64,000 bases of DNA from Fictibacillus nanhaiensis (GCA_016401345.1 JAEACG010000002.1:186001-250000); one strand, 5' to 3'; shown: positions 27,561 to 35,854, counted from the stretch's first letter. Notes: generated by a model from the letters alone, not told the origin. Program-made: numbers and translations.

Positions 27561-27589
27561 AGCAGCCTTAATTAGAGGGCTGCTTTTTT
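27561..27589 (+). terminator. Terminator
   Basis: AGCAGCC (27561-27567) pairs with GGCTGCT (27578-27584) and runs into TTTTT. Confidence 0.9.
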
Positions 27590-27677
27590 ATTTGGAAAAA
27601 ATTTAAAAATAAATTATTCAAAAGTATTGATTAAAATTTAACCAAAATATATACTGAGTGTAAGGAGGTGGTAAATA

Positions 27678-28148
27678 TTGCATGGTATAGATTATTTTTG
27701 CTCTATCTATAAAGTCGATAATGAATCATTAAAAATTAAAGATCTTGCTAAGATGTTGGACTGCAAACAACCACAAATAAATGCATGGAAAAAAGGTGAA
27801 AGAAATATTCCGAAACATCACCTTGAATCTTTATGCGACATATTTAGTGTTCCAGAAGACAAGAGTTACTTATTCAATAGACCAGCCTTATCTGAAGTTG
27901 ATCGTTATGAAATAGAGATATTTCTAACTAAAGCAAAACTTAAGAATATGGAACCTGGTGAAGATGAAGAAATAAATGAATCGGTGAGAGAAACATTTGA
28001 ATTTCAAATAGCATTGTACGAGAGAAATTTAGAAGCAATAAAACTGATAAGCGAGTTGAAACCAGCGATCATGAAGTACTCTCACATACCCGATAAATTT
28101 TATGAGAATTTAAAGAAAGTAGAAAAATTAGTTGAAGATTTAAAGTAA
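27678..28148 (+). CDS. Xre/Cro-type helix-turn-helix regulator
   Basis: 156 residues from TTG at 27678, with AAGGAGGTGG upstream. The first 65 residues read as a Cro/C1 HTH (LKIKDLAKMLDCKQPQINAWKKGERNIPKHHLESLCDIF). The rest is helical and charged, likely for dimerisation. It opens the early gene cluster and may control it. Confidence 0.75.
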   Translation: MHGIDYFCSIYKVDNESLKIKDLAKMLDCKQPQINAWKKGERNIPKHHLESLCDIFSVPEDKSYLFNRPALSEVDRYEIEIFLTKAKLKNMEPGEDEEINESVRETFEFQIALYERNLEAIKLISELKPAIMKYSHIPDKFYENLKKVEKLVEDLK

Positions 28149-28182
28149 ATTACACAACAAAACAAAAGGGAGAATGAAGAAA

Positions 28183-28566
28183 ATGGGATACCAACAGTCA
28201 TTTGTAAAGTTTAAGACAATTAATCAATTGAAGAAGGAATTAGTTAAGTATAAAGATCGTGATAAGAGTCGGGATCAAGCAGAGATAACTGGGTATGTAG
28301 AAGTAATCAAAGAAATTTATCCTTTTTCTAAAGGAGAAGTAGCATTGATTGTTAGTGGTGAACGCTATGAACAAAGAAATGCGCCTAACCTTAAGGAAGG
28401 ACTAGGAATTAGCAATATAGATGAAATTGTCTTTATAGATAATCCTGAGTACGTTTACATGGCAGAAGAACAAAATGTGGAACTTGGTCAGTTGCTAGAT
28501 AAACATTTTAGCATGTTGGATGAGGAGTCATATACTAAACACGGATTAATAAATCCATTCAACTAA
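28183..28566 (+). CDS. Hypothetical phage early protein
   Basis: 127 residues, mixed alpha/beta, no recognised motif; the C-terminal end reads LINPFN. ATG at 28183 is preferred over 28174, because GGGAG lies only 1 nt before the latter. The upstream sequence AAAGGGAGAATGA is nearly repeated before the next gene, suggesting the cluster has a uniform translation signal. Confidence 0.65.
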   Translation: MGYQQSFVKFKTINQLKKELVKYKDRDKSRDQAEITGYVEVIKEIYPFSKGEVALIVSGERYEQRNAPNLKEGLGISNIDEIVFIDNPEYVYMAEEQNVELGQLLDKHFSMLDEESYTKHGLINPFN

Positions 28567-28589
28567 ATCAAAAAAGGGAGAATGAGAAA

Positions 28590-28766
28590 ATGAAATCTAA
28601 AAAACAAATGGAAAAAGAGATCGAATTATTATTTGATGGATACATGAAAATGTATGACACTAATCAAGAATTAATAAAGAAAATGGACACTCTTTTGCTA
28701 CATAATCAACAGCTTCAAGCAGCTATCCACCAAGAAGGTATCACTAACGTTCAATACATGCATTAA
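28590..28766 (+). CDS. Small helical protein, unknown
   Basis: 58 residues, MKSKKQMEKEIELLFDGYMKMYDTN then a second amphipathic helix; a probable coiled coil. Ribosome site AAAAAGGGAG with 8-nt spacing. Part of the early operon. Confidence 0.6.
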   Translation: MKSKKQMEKEIELLFDGYMKMYDTNQELIKKMDTLLLHNQQLQAAIHQEGITNVQYMH

Positions 28767-28799
28767 GTAGTTGAAGATATATTGAAGGGAGGTGGTAAC

Positions 28800-29015
28800 A
28801 TGAACAATCAAATCAAAATGAAAGTCAGAAAAGCATTGGGAAATCAACAAGTTGTAAAGAAACATTATTGTCTAGTGTGTGAAAAAGAAACATTAAAAAC
28901 CATTAACTTTAAATTAGATAAAATTACATGTTCCGATTGTAAAGGTTCAGTACCTATAGATGATAATTCGTACCATAATTTCTATCAACAGCTTAACAAG
29001 ATAGGCATATTTTAA
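28800..29015 (+). CDS. Small zinc-ribbon protein
   Basis: 71 residues with two CxxC pairs (CLVCEKET and CSDCKGS), a zinc ribbon typical of small phage DNA- or RNA-binding proteins. ATG at 28800 follows GGGAGGTGG; the longer frame contains the ribosome site. Role unknown. Confidence 0.68.
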   Translation: MNNQIKMKVRKALGNQQVVKKHYCLVCEKETLKTINFKLDKITCSDCKGSVPIDDNSYHNFYQQLNKIGIF

Positions 29016-29030
29016 ATTAATTACATACTC

Positions 29031-29056
29031 AGGACGGGGGAGTTTACTCTCGTCCC
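29031..29056 (+). other. Hairpin in the gap after the zinc-ribbon gene
   Basis: GGACG (29032-29036) and inner AGT pair with ACT and CGTCC (29051-29055). There is no T-run, so it may be an RNA-stability or processing element. Confidence 0.35.
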
Positions 29057-29131
29057 ACTCACATAAATTTAGTATTTATTTCTGTTTAAATCCCTAATTT
29101 TATCGAAAGTTGAAAGGTAGGTGAAACGTAA

Positions 29132-30112
29132 TTGCAACGTGAAGAATTGATAAAGTTATTACAATTTGATGAAGATACGGGTTATGAAAGCAAGATTTAC
29201 ATACCGAACGAGATTTTTGATGACCTTAAAAACAATAATGACATCAATTCAGCAGCGCATACAGCTTTTTCATTTTCTTATATATACCTTGCAACATGGC
29301 TTTATAGATATGCGAAACATAATGGAATAATAGAAGCCACAAGCAGTACAAAAGAAGGAACAATAAGTATGAAAGAGATTTTAGGATACAACCAGATGAC
29401 AAAAGGATTGGATTACCTAATTAAGAAGAATGGTGTGCTTGAGAAAATGGGATATTTATCTACAGTTAAGGATTATCCAATAAGCGCAATATTTGAAGAT
29501 GGTTACCTAGAGTTTTCAATGCTTAGTGATCTTGAAGTAGAAATGCAGAATTACGTAAAGAATCGGAGTAGTCGTAAATACACGATTAAATTTCCAGTGA
29601 AGGCTTTCTACAGATTTAATGATAATGATGAGGATGGAACATTCTTTGACATAAGCAATACAACCCTAATCCCAATTGAAGTGTTCCTGTTCTGTATGAG
29701 TAATGATCAATTAGGTTGTGATGCGTTTTATTGTTACTCGTATCTTCAATATCAAAATCAATTATTCAAAAATGGCTATGATGTTTCACTTGAGAACCTA
29801 GCGTTAGAAACTGGATTTAATATTAGGACATTAAAGAATTATCTTCACTTATTAAAAGGTTATAGGATGATCCAGTGTATACACAATCAAGATTATTTTG
29901 CATTAGGCATGAAAAAAGAACATAGAAAAGCCAACACATACATAACCAATGACTTTGAACTGTTCCATGAAGAATTAACAACATATAAAAAAATTAAAGT
30001 AATGCCACGAAAAGAATATTTACTAAAGTTGAAGTTGGAGAAAGAAGAAGAAATTAAGAAATGGGAAGCAACTGAAGCAGTAAACATACCTATAGAACAA
30101 CTGCCTTTTTAA
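29132..30112 (+). CDS. Winged-helix replication-initiator-like protein (tentative)
   Basis: 326 residues from TTG at 29132, with AAAGGTAGGTG upstream. Two HTH-like regions are visible: ISMKEILGYNQMTKGLDYLIKK near residue 75 and VSLENLALETGFNIRTLKNYLHLLKGYRMI near 230; the tandem layout is that of plasmid and phage Rep initiators. A charged helix closes the protein. Directly downstream is a cluster of repeats that could be its binding site. No catalytic motif was seen, and the replication role is inferred only from layout. Confidence 0.55.
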   Translation: MQREELIKLLQFDEDTGYESKIYIPNEIFDDLKNNNDINSAAHTAFSFSYIYLATWLYRYAKHNGIIEATSSTKEGTISMKEILGYNQMTKGLDYLIKKNGVLEKMGYLSTVKDYPISAIFEDGYLEFSMLSDLEVEMQNYVKNRSSRKYTIKFPVKAFYRFNDNDEDGTFFDISNTTLIPIEVFLFCMSNDQLGCDAFYCYSYLQYQNQLFKNGYDVSLENLALETGFNIRTLKNYLHLLKGYRMIQCIHNQDYFALGMKKEHRKANTYITNDFELFHEELTTYKKIKVMPRKEYLLKLKLEKEEEIKKWEATEAVNIPIEQLPF

Positions 30113-30122
30113 TACATAATGG

Positions 30123-30297
30123 AATAAGTTATAAATTTGCCCTACATTATAATACAGGTAATTTACCTGTAAGTAATGTTAAATGAATAAGTTACAATTT
30201 TACCCTACATATAATATAAATTAATTCACCTTTAACTTTTACATTAAATTATCAATCAATCTAATTATTCTATATAGGGCAAATATATAACATATTC
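30123..30297. repeat. Iteron-like repeat cluster (two direct copies, one inverted)
   Basis: AATAAGTTATAAATTTGCCC (start of copy 1, 30123), AATAAGTTACAATTTTACCC (copy 2, 30186) share 22 of 25 bases through ...TACAT. A third copy lies inverted at 30272-30297 (complement reads GAATATGTTATATATTTGCC). All sit in the AT-rich gap between the Rep-like gene and the polymerase-like gene. They may be an origin, an operator, or promoters for the encoded polymerase. Confidence 0.75.
30154..30170. promoter_or_regulatory. 17-bp perfect palindrome between repeat copies 1 and 2
   Basis: ACAGGTAATTTACCTGT: 8-bp arms around one central base. It looks like a protein dimer site. Confidence 0.55.
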
Positions 30298-30384
30298 AAA
30301 ATACTAACTGGAATACAGATTGCCAGGATAAATAAAGTCACAAACAATAACAGGCTAAAAACAAAGCCAAAAGGAGTCAATGAC

Positions 30385-30510
30385 ATGACTGCAACTAATT
30401 TAATCGTTACTAATCGAAATTACTGGAGGATGAAGTTTAAATGGAAAAGAAGAATAACGGAATTTATATTCCATCGATCGAAGCGAGTAGAGTGTATGAG
30501 CATAATGTAA
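30385..30510 (+). CDS. Short leader frame overlapping the polymerase-like gene start
   Basis: 41 codons starting MTATNLIVTNRNYWRMKFKW, with a good AAAAGGAG site 9 nt upstream. It runs 70 nt into the next gene in another frame. The product is basic and not protein-like in its second half, so a translation-coupling leader is more likely than a functional protein. Confidence 0.3.
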   Translation: MTATNLIVTNRNYWRMKFKWKRRITEFIFHRSKRVECMSIM

Positions 30511-33341
30511 GAAATAAAAGTGCTACATTTGAGTTTAAAGGATTAATTCCTGATTCTTTAGAATTACGTAAACTCAAGTCGCAAAAAGTATTTTCAAAAT
30601 ATAATTCAGATGAAAGTACTAAGAAGAAACCAAAAAATACTGCTGTCATTAATGTAAAGTTTGAAACCACTGTTAAAAGTGGAGAATACATACTTGAATC
30701 TATACCTAATAGATTAATTGAAAAAGAAAATGAGCTTGAAGAGTTAAAGAAAACAATTAAAGATTCTAAGCTATTGCTTAAGCAATATCCAAATCGTAAA
30801 AAGTTAACTGATGATATTGAGAAAATGGAGAAAAAAGAACATAAATTAGAAAGAACAATTAAATACTATTATGATTTGAAATTTGATATTGAGACTTATT
30901 ATGAGAGTAAAGAAAATGATGAAAATCATAATAGTGATAAATGGGAAAAGGTAGATACTAAGGATTTACGTTCTAAGTTATACAAAGAGGGATTTACTAT
31001 AAAACAAGTTGACTATGAAACTGGAGAAGTTACTGAAACATTCTACAAATTTTATAAGCGTTCAAGTAGTAAATCTCGAAAAGGAGAAGCGTGGTTTATT
31101 TGTGAAGAATTGTATGATGTAATGGTTAATTGGTCAAGAATGAATATTCCATTTGTGGAAAGGCAAAACGTGGACTTAGCTGGATTAATGGCTTATGAGA
31201 GCCTTGTCACGAGTAGCATAATTGGAACGGTTGAGGTTGACCCTAAATCAATCCTTATTGTAGATGAAGTCATTAACAAGTTTCCTGAAACTGTTAACGT
31301 TGTATACAAAAAAGATAATCATCTAGATAGTAAAAAGGATAAGATTACTATTGAAAACAGTATTTTCGATGGTGAAGCACTAGTTGATGAAAGTCTTTTT
31401 ACTGGTAAATTTGAAGGTAAAGGATTTTTACTTCTTAGATCACACATGTTTAAAGCAGCAGGATTTAATACTAGACTTGTACAATTCTACAGAGATCAAT
31501 TTGGAGAAGAATATGAGACTGCTACTGTAGAGGATATGTTTGGGAATCAAGTTAAAATTTCAGAAGTACGCATGGTGATCAACCCTACTTGCTTGAAAGC
31601 CTTAAAATTCTCTAATGTTATCAATGATAGTGATGATAAAAAGGAAAGTCAAAATGCAATGTGGCAACATTGGAAGCGACAGTTGGAACAAGAAGAAGTT
31701 ATGGGTGTGTGTAAATATGAGAAGGGTACAAAAAGGGGGAAATTAAACGATAAGCCTTTACAACGCACTTCCTATCAGATGTTAAATTCATTGATTGATG
31801 CCGAACCAAAAGATATTCAAAAGTTGGTTAATGTGACTGAGAAGGACTTTATTCAATCAATAAAAAATGATGATGAGGCATTTATCCAGTACCTAGAAGA
31901 TAATGCAAATGACATAAATTCAAATCAAATGTTTGTTGATTTACATAGAAGAATCCCAAATATCGTAAGAACAAAGATGTTTAGAACATTTAGATCAAAA
32001 ACTATTGGAAAGTACATTGAGTACGTAAAAAAAGGCAAGGTTCGTCTAGTTGGAGACTACGTTACAATGTTGAGCTGTGGCGAGCGTTATCTTTACCACT
32101 CTATAAATGAACCGATTGGTGATGACAGAGTCTTAAAAGGTAATGAAATACATACTACCCTGTTTGGAGAAAAAGGTTTTAATAAATCTTATGTAGCCTT
32201 TAGAAACCCACATTCATCAGCATCAAATATTTATATGTGCAAGAATATTAGAAATTCCATAATTGAAACATATTTCAATCTAACGCCAAACATTGTTGCA
32301 GTGAATAGTTGGGGTGAAAATATTATGAACCGCCTCAATGGATGCGACTGGGACTCAGATCAAATCGTCTTGTTTGATAACAACGATTTAAAACGATTAG
32401 TAATGGAATCCTATAATAAATACAGAGTTTGTGTAAATGATATTGATTCAGATAATACACCTTATAAATTAACTCCTGAAGACTGCGCTAATATAGATTC
32501 AAAATTATCTGGTAGCACAGTCCAAATAGGGTTCGTGACAAATGTCGGGCAACAAGTTTTATCATTAATTTCTGACAAGTTAAAAGGTGGAATGAAATTT
32601 GAAGATGAAATTATCCAGAAATTAATAAAGAAAGCTGACGTTTTAACAGTTTTAGCAGGTATTTCTATAGATAGTGCAAAACGTCAATATGCAGTTAAAC
32701 CAAATGAACAAATTAATCACATCATAAAGGAATTGGAGCTGAATGAAATTGACGTAGAAAATGCTAGTAAGGAAGTAAAGGAGTATATTGATAAAGAGTT
32801 AAAGGAAGATGAAGATAAAGTGTTTCGTGGTAAGCCTAACTTTTGGAAATTTGTACAAGATGATAGACACATCAAGAATCAGAAGGATGAGGAAAAGAAA
32901 CCTTTAATGATTACACATTATAATTGTCCGATGGATTACCTGTATGATATTAAATTTGCCAGAGCTAATTCAAAAGACCCTATAAAACTGGAAGAATTAC
33001 TAATACTAAAAGATAAACGTAAAGGTAATCGGAAGCAACAAAAACAATTGGACGAATTAGCAACTGAATCACAGAATGCGATTTCCTCTACACTAATGAG
33101 TGGTGGGGATGAAGATGAAGTTAATGTTGATTTAGAAGATATTACAGAAAAGTTTAATGAGAAATTTAGTAAATTCAAAGTCAATGAAAATACTTTATAT
33201 GCAATTCTTCTACAGATCAGTGAAGAAACAGAGGGTGATAAGAAGGGGAAAGATAAAAATAACAATTGCATGAGATTAATGAATCATTTATATAAGTCTC
33301 AAAAGAAAGTATTCTTAGAAGCTTTTAAAACGTCAAACTAA
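30441..33341 (+). CDS. Single-chain RNA polymerase-like protein (YonO/QDE-1-type double-psi barrel)
   Basis: 966 residues, the largest gene of the element. The key sequence is LNGCDWDSDQIVLFDN with D636, D638 and D640: the DxDxD metal triad that closes the second double-psi barrel, aligned with NADFDGDQM of RNA polymerase beta-prime and with DLDGD of eukaryotic RdRPs. About 48 residues earlier FRNPHSSASNI (R588-N589-P590) matches the RNP block of the RdRP/YonO group. Residues 90-150 form a charged coiled coil; another basic segment is near 850. The fourth position of the triad is Ser where Gly is usual. ATG at 30441 follows ACTGGAGG. It could transcribe late phage genes, as YonO does in SPbeta. 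Activity is inferred from these motifs. Confidence 0.72.
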   Translation: MEKKNNGIYIPSIEASRVYEHNVRNKSATFEFKGLIPDSLELRKLKSQKVFSKYNSDESTKKKPKNTAVINVKFETTVKSGEYILESIPNRLIEKENELEELKKTIKDSKLLLKQYPNRKKLTDDIEKMEKKEHKLERTIKYYYDLKFDIETYYESKENDENHNSDKWEKVDTKDLRSKLYKEGFTIKQVDYETGEVTETFYKFYKRSSSKSRKGEAWFICEELYDVMVNWSRMNIPFVERQNVDLAGLMAYESLVTSSIIGTVEVDPKSILIVDEVINKFPETVNVVYKKDNHLDSKKDKITIENSIFDGEALVDESLFTGKFEGKGFLLLRSHMFKAAGFNTRLVQFYRDQFGEEYETATVEDMFGNQVKISEVRMVINPTCLKALKFSNVINDSDDKKESQNAMWQHWKRQLEQEEVMGVCKYEKGTKRGKLNDKPLQRTSYQMLNSLIDAEPKDIQKLVNVTEKDFIQSIKNDDEAFIQYLEDNANDINSNQMFVDLHRRIPNIVRTKMFRTFRSKTIGKYIEYVKKGKVRLVGDYVTMLSCGERYLYHSINEPIGDDRVLKGNEIHTTLFGEKGFNKSYVAFRNPHSSASNIYMCKNIRNSIIETYFNLTPNIVAVNSWGENIMNRLNGCDWDSDQIVLFDNNDLKRLVMESYNKYRVCVNDIDSDNTPYKLTPEDCANIDSKLSGSTVQIGFVTNVGQQVLSLISDKLKGGMKFEDEIIQKLIKKADVLTVLAGISIDSAKRQYAVKPNEQINHIIKELELNEIDVENASKEVKEYIDKELKEDEDKVFRGKPNFWKFVQDDRHIKNQKDEEKKPLMITHYNCPMDYLYDIKFARANSKDPIKLEELLILKDKRKGNRKQQKQLDELATESQNAISSTLMSGGDEDEVNVDLEDITEKFNEKFSKFKVNENTLYAILLQISEETEGDKKGKDKNNNCMRLMNHLYKSQKKVFLEAFKTSN

Positions 33342-33366
33342 ATTCACCACTTCTCACCAAACAAAC

Positions 33367-33406
33367 AGCCAAAACCTAGTATTATCAATGGTTTTGGCTT
33401 ATTTTA
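33367..33406 (+). terminator. Terminator after the polymerase-like gene
   Basis: AGCCAAAACC (33367-33376) pairs perfectly with GGTTTTGGCT (33390-33399), followed by TATTTT. Confidence 0.85.
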
Positions 33407-33421
33407 TGAAATTCCTATATG

Positions 33422-33499
33422 GAGAGAGAACTGGAACGCGAAGACTGGTCTTTATCGTGGCACCGAATGCGTAGGCAAAGTAGGTGACTTTTCTCTCTT
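33422..33499. other. Compact structured element with possible pseudoknot
   Basis: Outer stem GAGAGAGAA (33422-33430) with TTCTCTCTT (33491-33499). Inside, AAGA/TCTT (33441, 33449) makes a small hairpin with a CTGG loop. ACGC/GCGT (33436, 33469) and CACC/GGTG (33461, 33483) cross each other, as in a pseudoknot. This 78-nt unit lies between two genes and matches no riboswitch or ribozyme I know. Confidence 0.42.
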
Positions 33500-33592
33500 T
33501 CATTGTAAATGTACATACCCAAAAAAATAATAACATATATCATTATAAAAAAGCAACAAATATTTTATACCCTGCAAGGGACTCATCCTCCC

Positions 33593-33652
33593 TTTGTTAG
33601 TAGTGTGGACTGGAGATTAATTACCTTCAGTCCTATTTTTATTGCTAACAAA
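33593..33652 (+). other. Nested hairpin in the 5' leader of the Rha gene
   Basis: Outer TTTGTTAG (33593-33600) pairs with CTAACAAA (33645-33652); inner GGACTG (33607-33612) pairs with CAGTCC (33628-33633) and is followed by TATTTTT. The inner part could act as a terminator and the outer one as a competing form. Region 33500-33592 has nothing else visible. Confidence 0.5.
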
Positions 33653-33716
33653 ATGGTGAGCTGCTTGGAGTGTATAAGAGATTAGCACTACTAAACAAAT
33701 AAAGGATGGATGTAAC

Positions 33717-34412
33717 ATGGGTAAAGTTATTAGTTTATCAACTGAGAACGGAGTAGTATTTGCGACCAGCAGACAGGTTGCAGAAGATTTTGGCAAGGAA
33801 CATAAACATGTTTTAGAGAGCGTAAGGGAGATCGTAAAGAATCTGACGGTCGAAAAATCGGTAGTGAAATCTGAAGATTATTTTATTAAAGGTACTTACA
33901 CTTCTAGGGGTAAAGGATATCCTGAATATAAGTTAACTAAAGATGGATTTACTTTACTTGCAATGGGATTCACTGGTGTAAAAGCTTTGCAATTCAAGAT
34001 TGATTACATTAACAAGTTCAATGAAATGGAATTGCAGCTTAAAGAAATTGACACAAAGATGAATGAGAACGGTGAATTGACAGAGGAAGAATATGCGGAA
34101 ATTAAGTTCTCAACTGTATATAGAGTCAAGAATACATTCATAGATAGTCAGGATATTTTTCAGGATTATGAAAGATTCACTACATACAGCAGAAAGACTA
34201 TGGATGTTAAGTTGCGAAATACACGATTAGAGCAAATAATTGAAACTTTGAAGAGTCGAGAGGATATGCTTTATCGTACCAGGCAAAAAGGATATCGTGC
34301 TGAACGTGAGAATATTATTGAGCTTACAGAAGAAATCTTACGTGATATTAACGAGATGAATAAGAGATCATATGGACAGAAGTTAGGACATGCAAATAGA
34401 AAGGTAGTTTAA
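33717..34412 (+). CDS. Rha-family phage regulatory protein
   Basis: 231 residues. The first 100 residues match the pRha domain (VFATSRQVAEDFGKEHKHVLESVREI ... YKLTKDGFTLLAMGFTG), found in phage antirepressor-like proteins. The C-terminal half is helical with a basic end. Rha proteins affect phage growth in hosts with IHF variations; the exact role is unknown. Starts with ATG after AAAGGATGG. Confidence 0.85.
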   Translation: MGKVISLSTENGVVFATSRQVAEDFGKEHKHVLESVREIVKNLTVEKSVVKSEDYFIKGTYTSRGKGYPEYKLTKDGFTLLAMGFTGVKALQFKIDYINKFNEMELQLKEIDTKMNENGELTEEEYAEIKFSTVYRVKNTFIDSQDIFQDYERFTTYSRKTMDVKLRNTRLEQIIETLKSREDMLYRTRQKGYRAERENIIELTEEILRDINEMNKRSYGQKLGHANRKVV

Positions 34413-34524
34413 TGCCTTTTTTATTTAATTTTAAAATATATTTATCCATCATCAATATAACATACTTAAATAGCAATAGCAAATTATATTTATTTTACAT
34501 AACTTTTTTCACAAGGAGTCATTC

Positions 34525-34578
34525 ATGCGAGTGGTTTCTTTTCTATTGTCTGGACTGCGGACATTAAGAATACAGTGA
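34525..34578 (+). CDS. Possible 17-residue leader peptide
   Basis: MRVVSFLLSGLRTLRIQ, with AAGGAG 8 nt upstream, in the otherwise empty gap 34413-34616 before the HNH gene. A short hairpin TGTC/GACA overlaps it. Could be a leader controlling the HNH gene; expression is unproven. Confidence 0.3.
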   Translation: MRVVSFLLSGLRTLRIQ

Positions 34579-34616
34579 TCACCTCTTAATTTACTTATAA
34601 GGGAGATAATATATAG

Positions 34617-35180
34617 ATGAGTGAAAAGTTTAGAGAAGATACAATTTTAGTTGATGGTGTTGAGCTTTACCCAGTACCAGGTCATCCAGGATTCTATGCT
34701 AATTTTGAAATAGGGAAGATTTTTAACACATTTACCGAAAAGTATCTTTGTGAGGGATCATCAGGTTCAAAACGAACTGGGTATGTTTATATTGGAATGA
34801 AAGATTATGAAGGTAATCCTAGTCACATGTCTGAACACTGGGCAATTTACAGTGCCTATACAGGAATACCGAAGTACGTATTCACGAACAAGGGTATGAC
34901 ATTACATCATATTAACGGTATTAAAAGCGACAATAGAGCATTTAATCTAATGCCCAAACGTCACATTGATCAATATAAAGATGAGGAAACTCAAGAAAGA
35001 CTAAAATCGAGAAGTTATAGAAAAATTACTGATGAAGAAAAAGAATTCTTTGCTTATGAATGGGAAAACGGTGATTGGAAACGCTCAGATTTTGTAAATG
35101 AGTTTTCTGAAGAATTAGGAATTCATTGGAGAACACTTGATAAACATGTAGTTAAGTATTTGTTAGGTGGAAATGAATGA
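34617..35180 (+). CDS. HNH endonuclease, NUMOD4-like
   Basis: 187 residues. The centre has the HNH-type core LHHINGIKSDNRAFNL (about 100-115), preceded by a NUMOD4-like start (PVPGHPGFYANFEIGKIFNT). The C-terminal part carries a helix-turn-helix-like segment (WKRSDFVNEFSEELGIHWRTLDKHV) for DNA recognition. This is the layout of free-standing homing endonucleases in phages. Stop codon overlaps the next start (ATGA). Confidence 0.82.
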   Translation: MSEKFREDTILVDGVELYPVPGHPGFYANFEIGKIFNTFTEKYLCEGSSGSKRTGYVYIGMKDYEGNPSHMSEHWAIYSAYTGIPKYVFTNKGMTLHHINGIKSDNRAFNLMPKRHIDQYKDEETQERLKSRSYRKITDEEKEFFAYEWENGDWKRSDFVNEFSEELGIHWRTLDKHVVKYLLGGNE

Positions 35181-35344
35181 TTGACGTTATTGTTAGTCGT
35201 TTAATTAAACAGCCACATATCATCGGTTTGTTTCAGGGTAATATTCAAGATGCAGAAGAACAAATTAGATTTATGCTGACAACTAGCTCGTTGGATGAAT
35301 CAGAAATCAGTGAGTATTTTTTAGCTTTACATAATAAGAAATAA
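35177..35344 (+). CDS. Small hypothetical protein coupled to the HNH gene
   Basis: 55 residues, MIDVIVSRLIKQPHIIGLFQ start, ATGA overlap with the HNH stop. No motif recognised. Confidence 0.5.
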   Translation: MIDVIVSRLIKQPHIIGLFQGNIQDAEEQIRFMLTTSSLDESEISEYFLALHNKK

Positions 35345-35398
35345 TATCAACTATTGCGTAATTTACTTAAGAATGAAATAATTCTGAAAATGTGCTAC

Positions 35399-35441
35399 AC
35401 TGTCTCTTCAACTTAGATTTAACAGTGAGGAGACAGTTTTT
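35399..35441 (+). terminator. Terminator hairpin carrying the next gene's ribosome site
   Basis: ACTGTCTC (35399-35406) pairs perfectly with GAGACAGT (35430-35437), then TTTTT. GAGGAG at 35427-35432, the only ribosome site for the ATG at 35444, overlaps the right arm. Confidence 0.75.
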
Positions 35442-35443
35442 GT

Positions 35444-35596
35444 ATGATACGAAATATTCCTAAAGACGGTAAGTTCACACATAAAGAGTCATGTGATTTA
35501 GAGAAAAAGAATAATCTAGATCAAGCAATAGCTAAACTTATATTAGAAGTGCACTATAACACTAAGAATACCGAGTTATTGGGTAAAGGTAAATAG
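35444..35596 (+). CDS. Small hypothetical protein
   Basis: 50 residues, MIRNIPKDGKFTHKESCDLEKKNN start, hydrophilic, no motif. Starts 3 nt after a terminator T-run and uses a ribosome site within the hairpin arm. Confidence 0.5.
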   Translation: MIRNIPKDGKFTHKESCDLEKKNNLDQAIAKLILEVHYNTKNTELLGKGK

Positions 35597-35601
35597 AAGT
35601 T

Positions 35602-35775
35602 ATGGTATACAACAACAAGTACAATCAAAATGAAGTTAAGAAGAAACGCAAGAGGACAATTATTAGAACTGATCGTGTTAAGGATACGTCAAATGTGAGT
35701 AAATTATTAGAAGATCCCTTTCTAGAACGTTTGCTGACAGCTATTAATAAACATTACTTAGAAGATAATAAATAA
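35602..35775 (+). CDS. Small basic hypothetical protein
   Basis: 57 residues, MVYNNKYNQNEVKKKRKRTI start; a lysine/arginine-rich N-terminal part may bind nucleic acid. Lies 5 nt after the preceding gene; the ribosome site GAAG is weak. Confidence 0.45.
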   Translation: MVYNNKYNQNEVKKKRKRTIIRTDRVKDTSNVSKLLEDPFLERLLTAINKHYLEDNK

Positions 35776-35793
35776 CAAATTTTTACACAAAAG

Positions 35794-35852
35794 AGGACAT
35801 CTGTCATATCCTGTCAAATATATAATATATTCGGCAGGAGGGGAGGTGTCCT
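35794..35852 (+). promoter_or_regulatory. Hairpin enclosing the ribosome site of the following gene
   Basis: Outer AGGACA (35794-35799) pairs with TGTCCT (35847-35852); inner TCCTGTC (35809-35815) pairs with GGCAGGA (35833-35839) with one G-U. GGAGGGGAGG (35837-35846) is placed in and between the right arms, so folding should hide it. A TATAAT in the loop (35821) might instead be a promoter -10. Confidence 0.5.
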
Positions 35853-35854
35853 TA

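Noticed and set aside
33422-33499. tRNA or known riboswitch
   Set aside because: No T-loop or anticodon arm, and no match to the riboswitch cores I compared from memory (preQ1, fluoride, c-di-GMP, ZTP, SAM).
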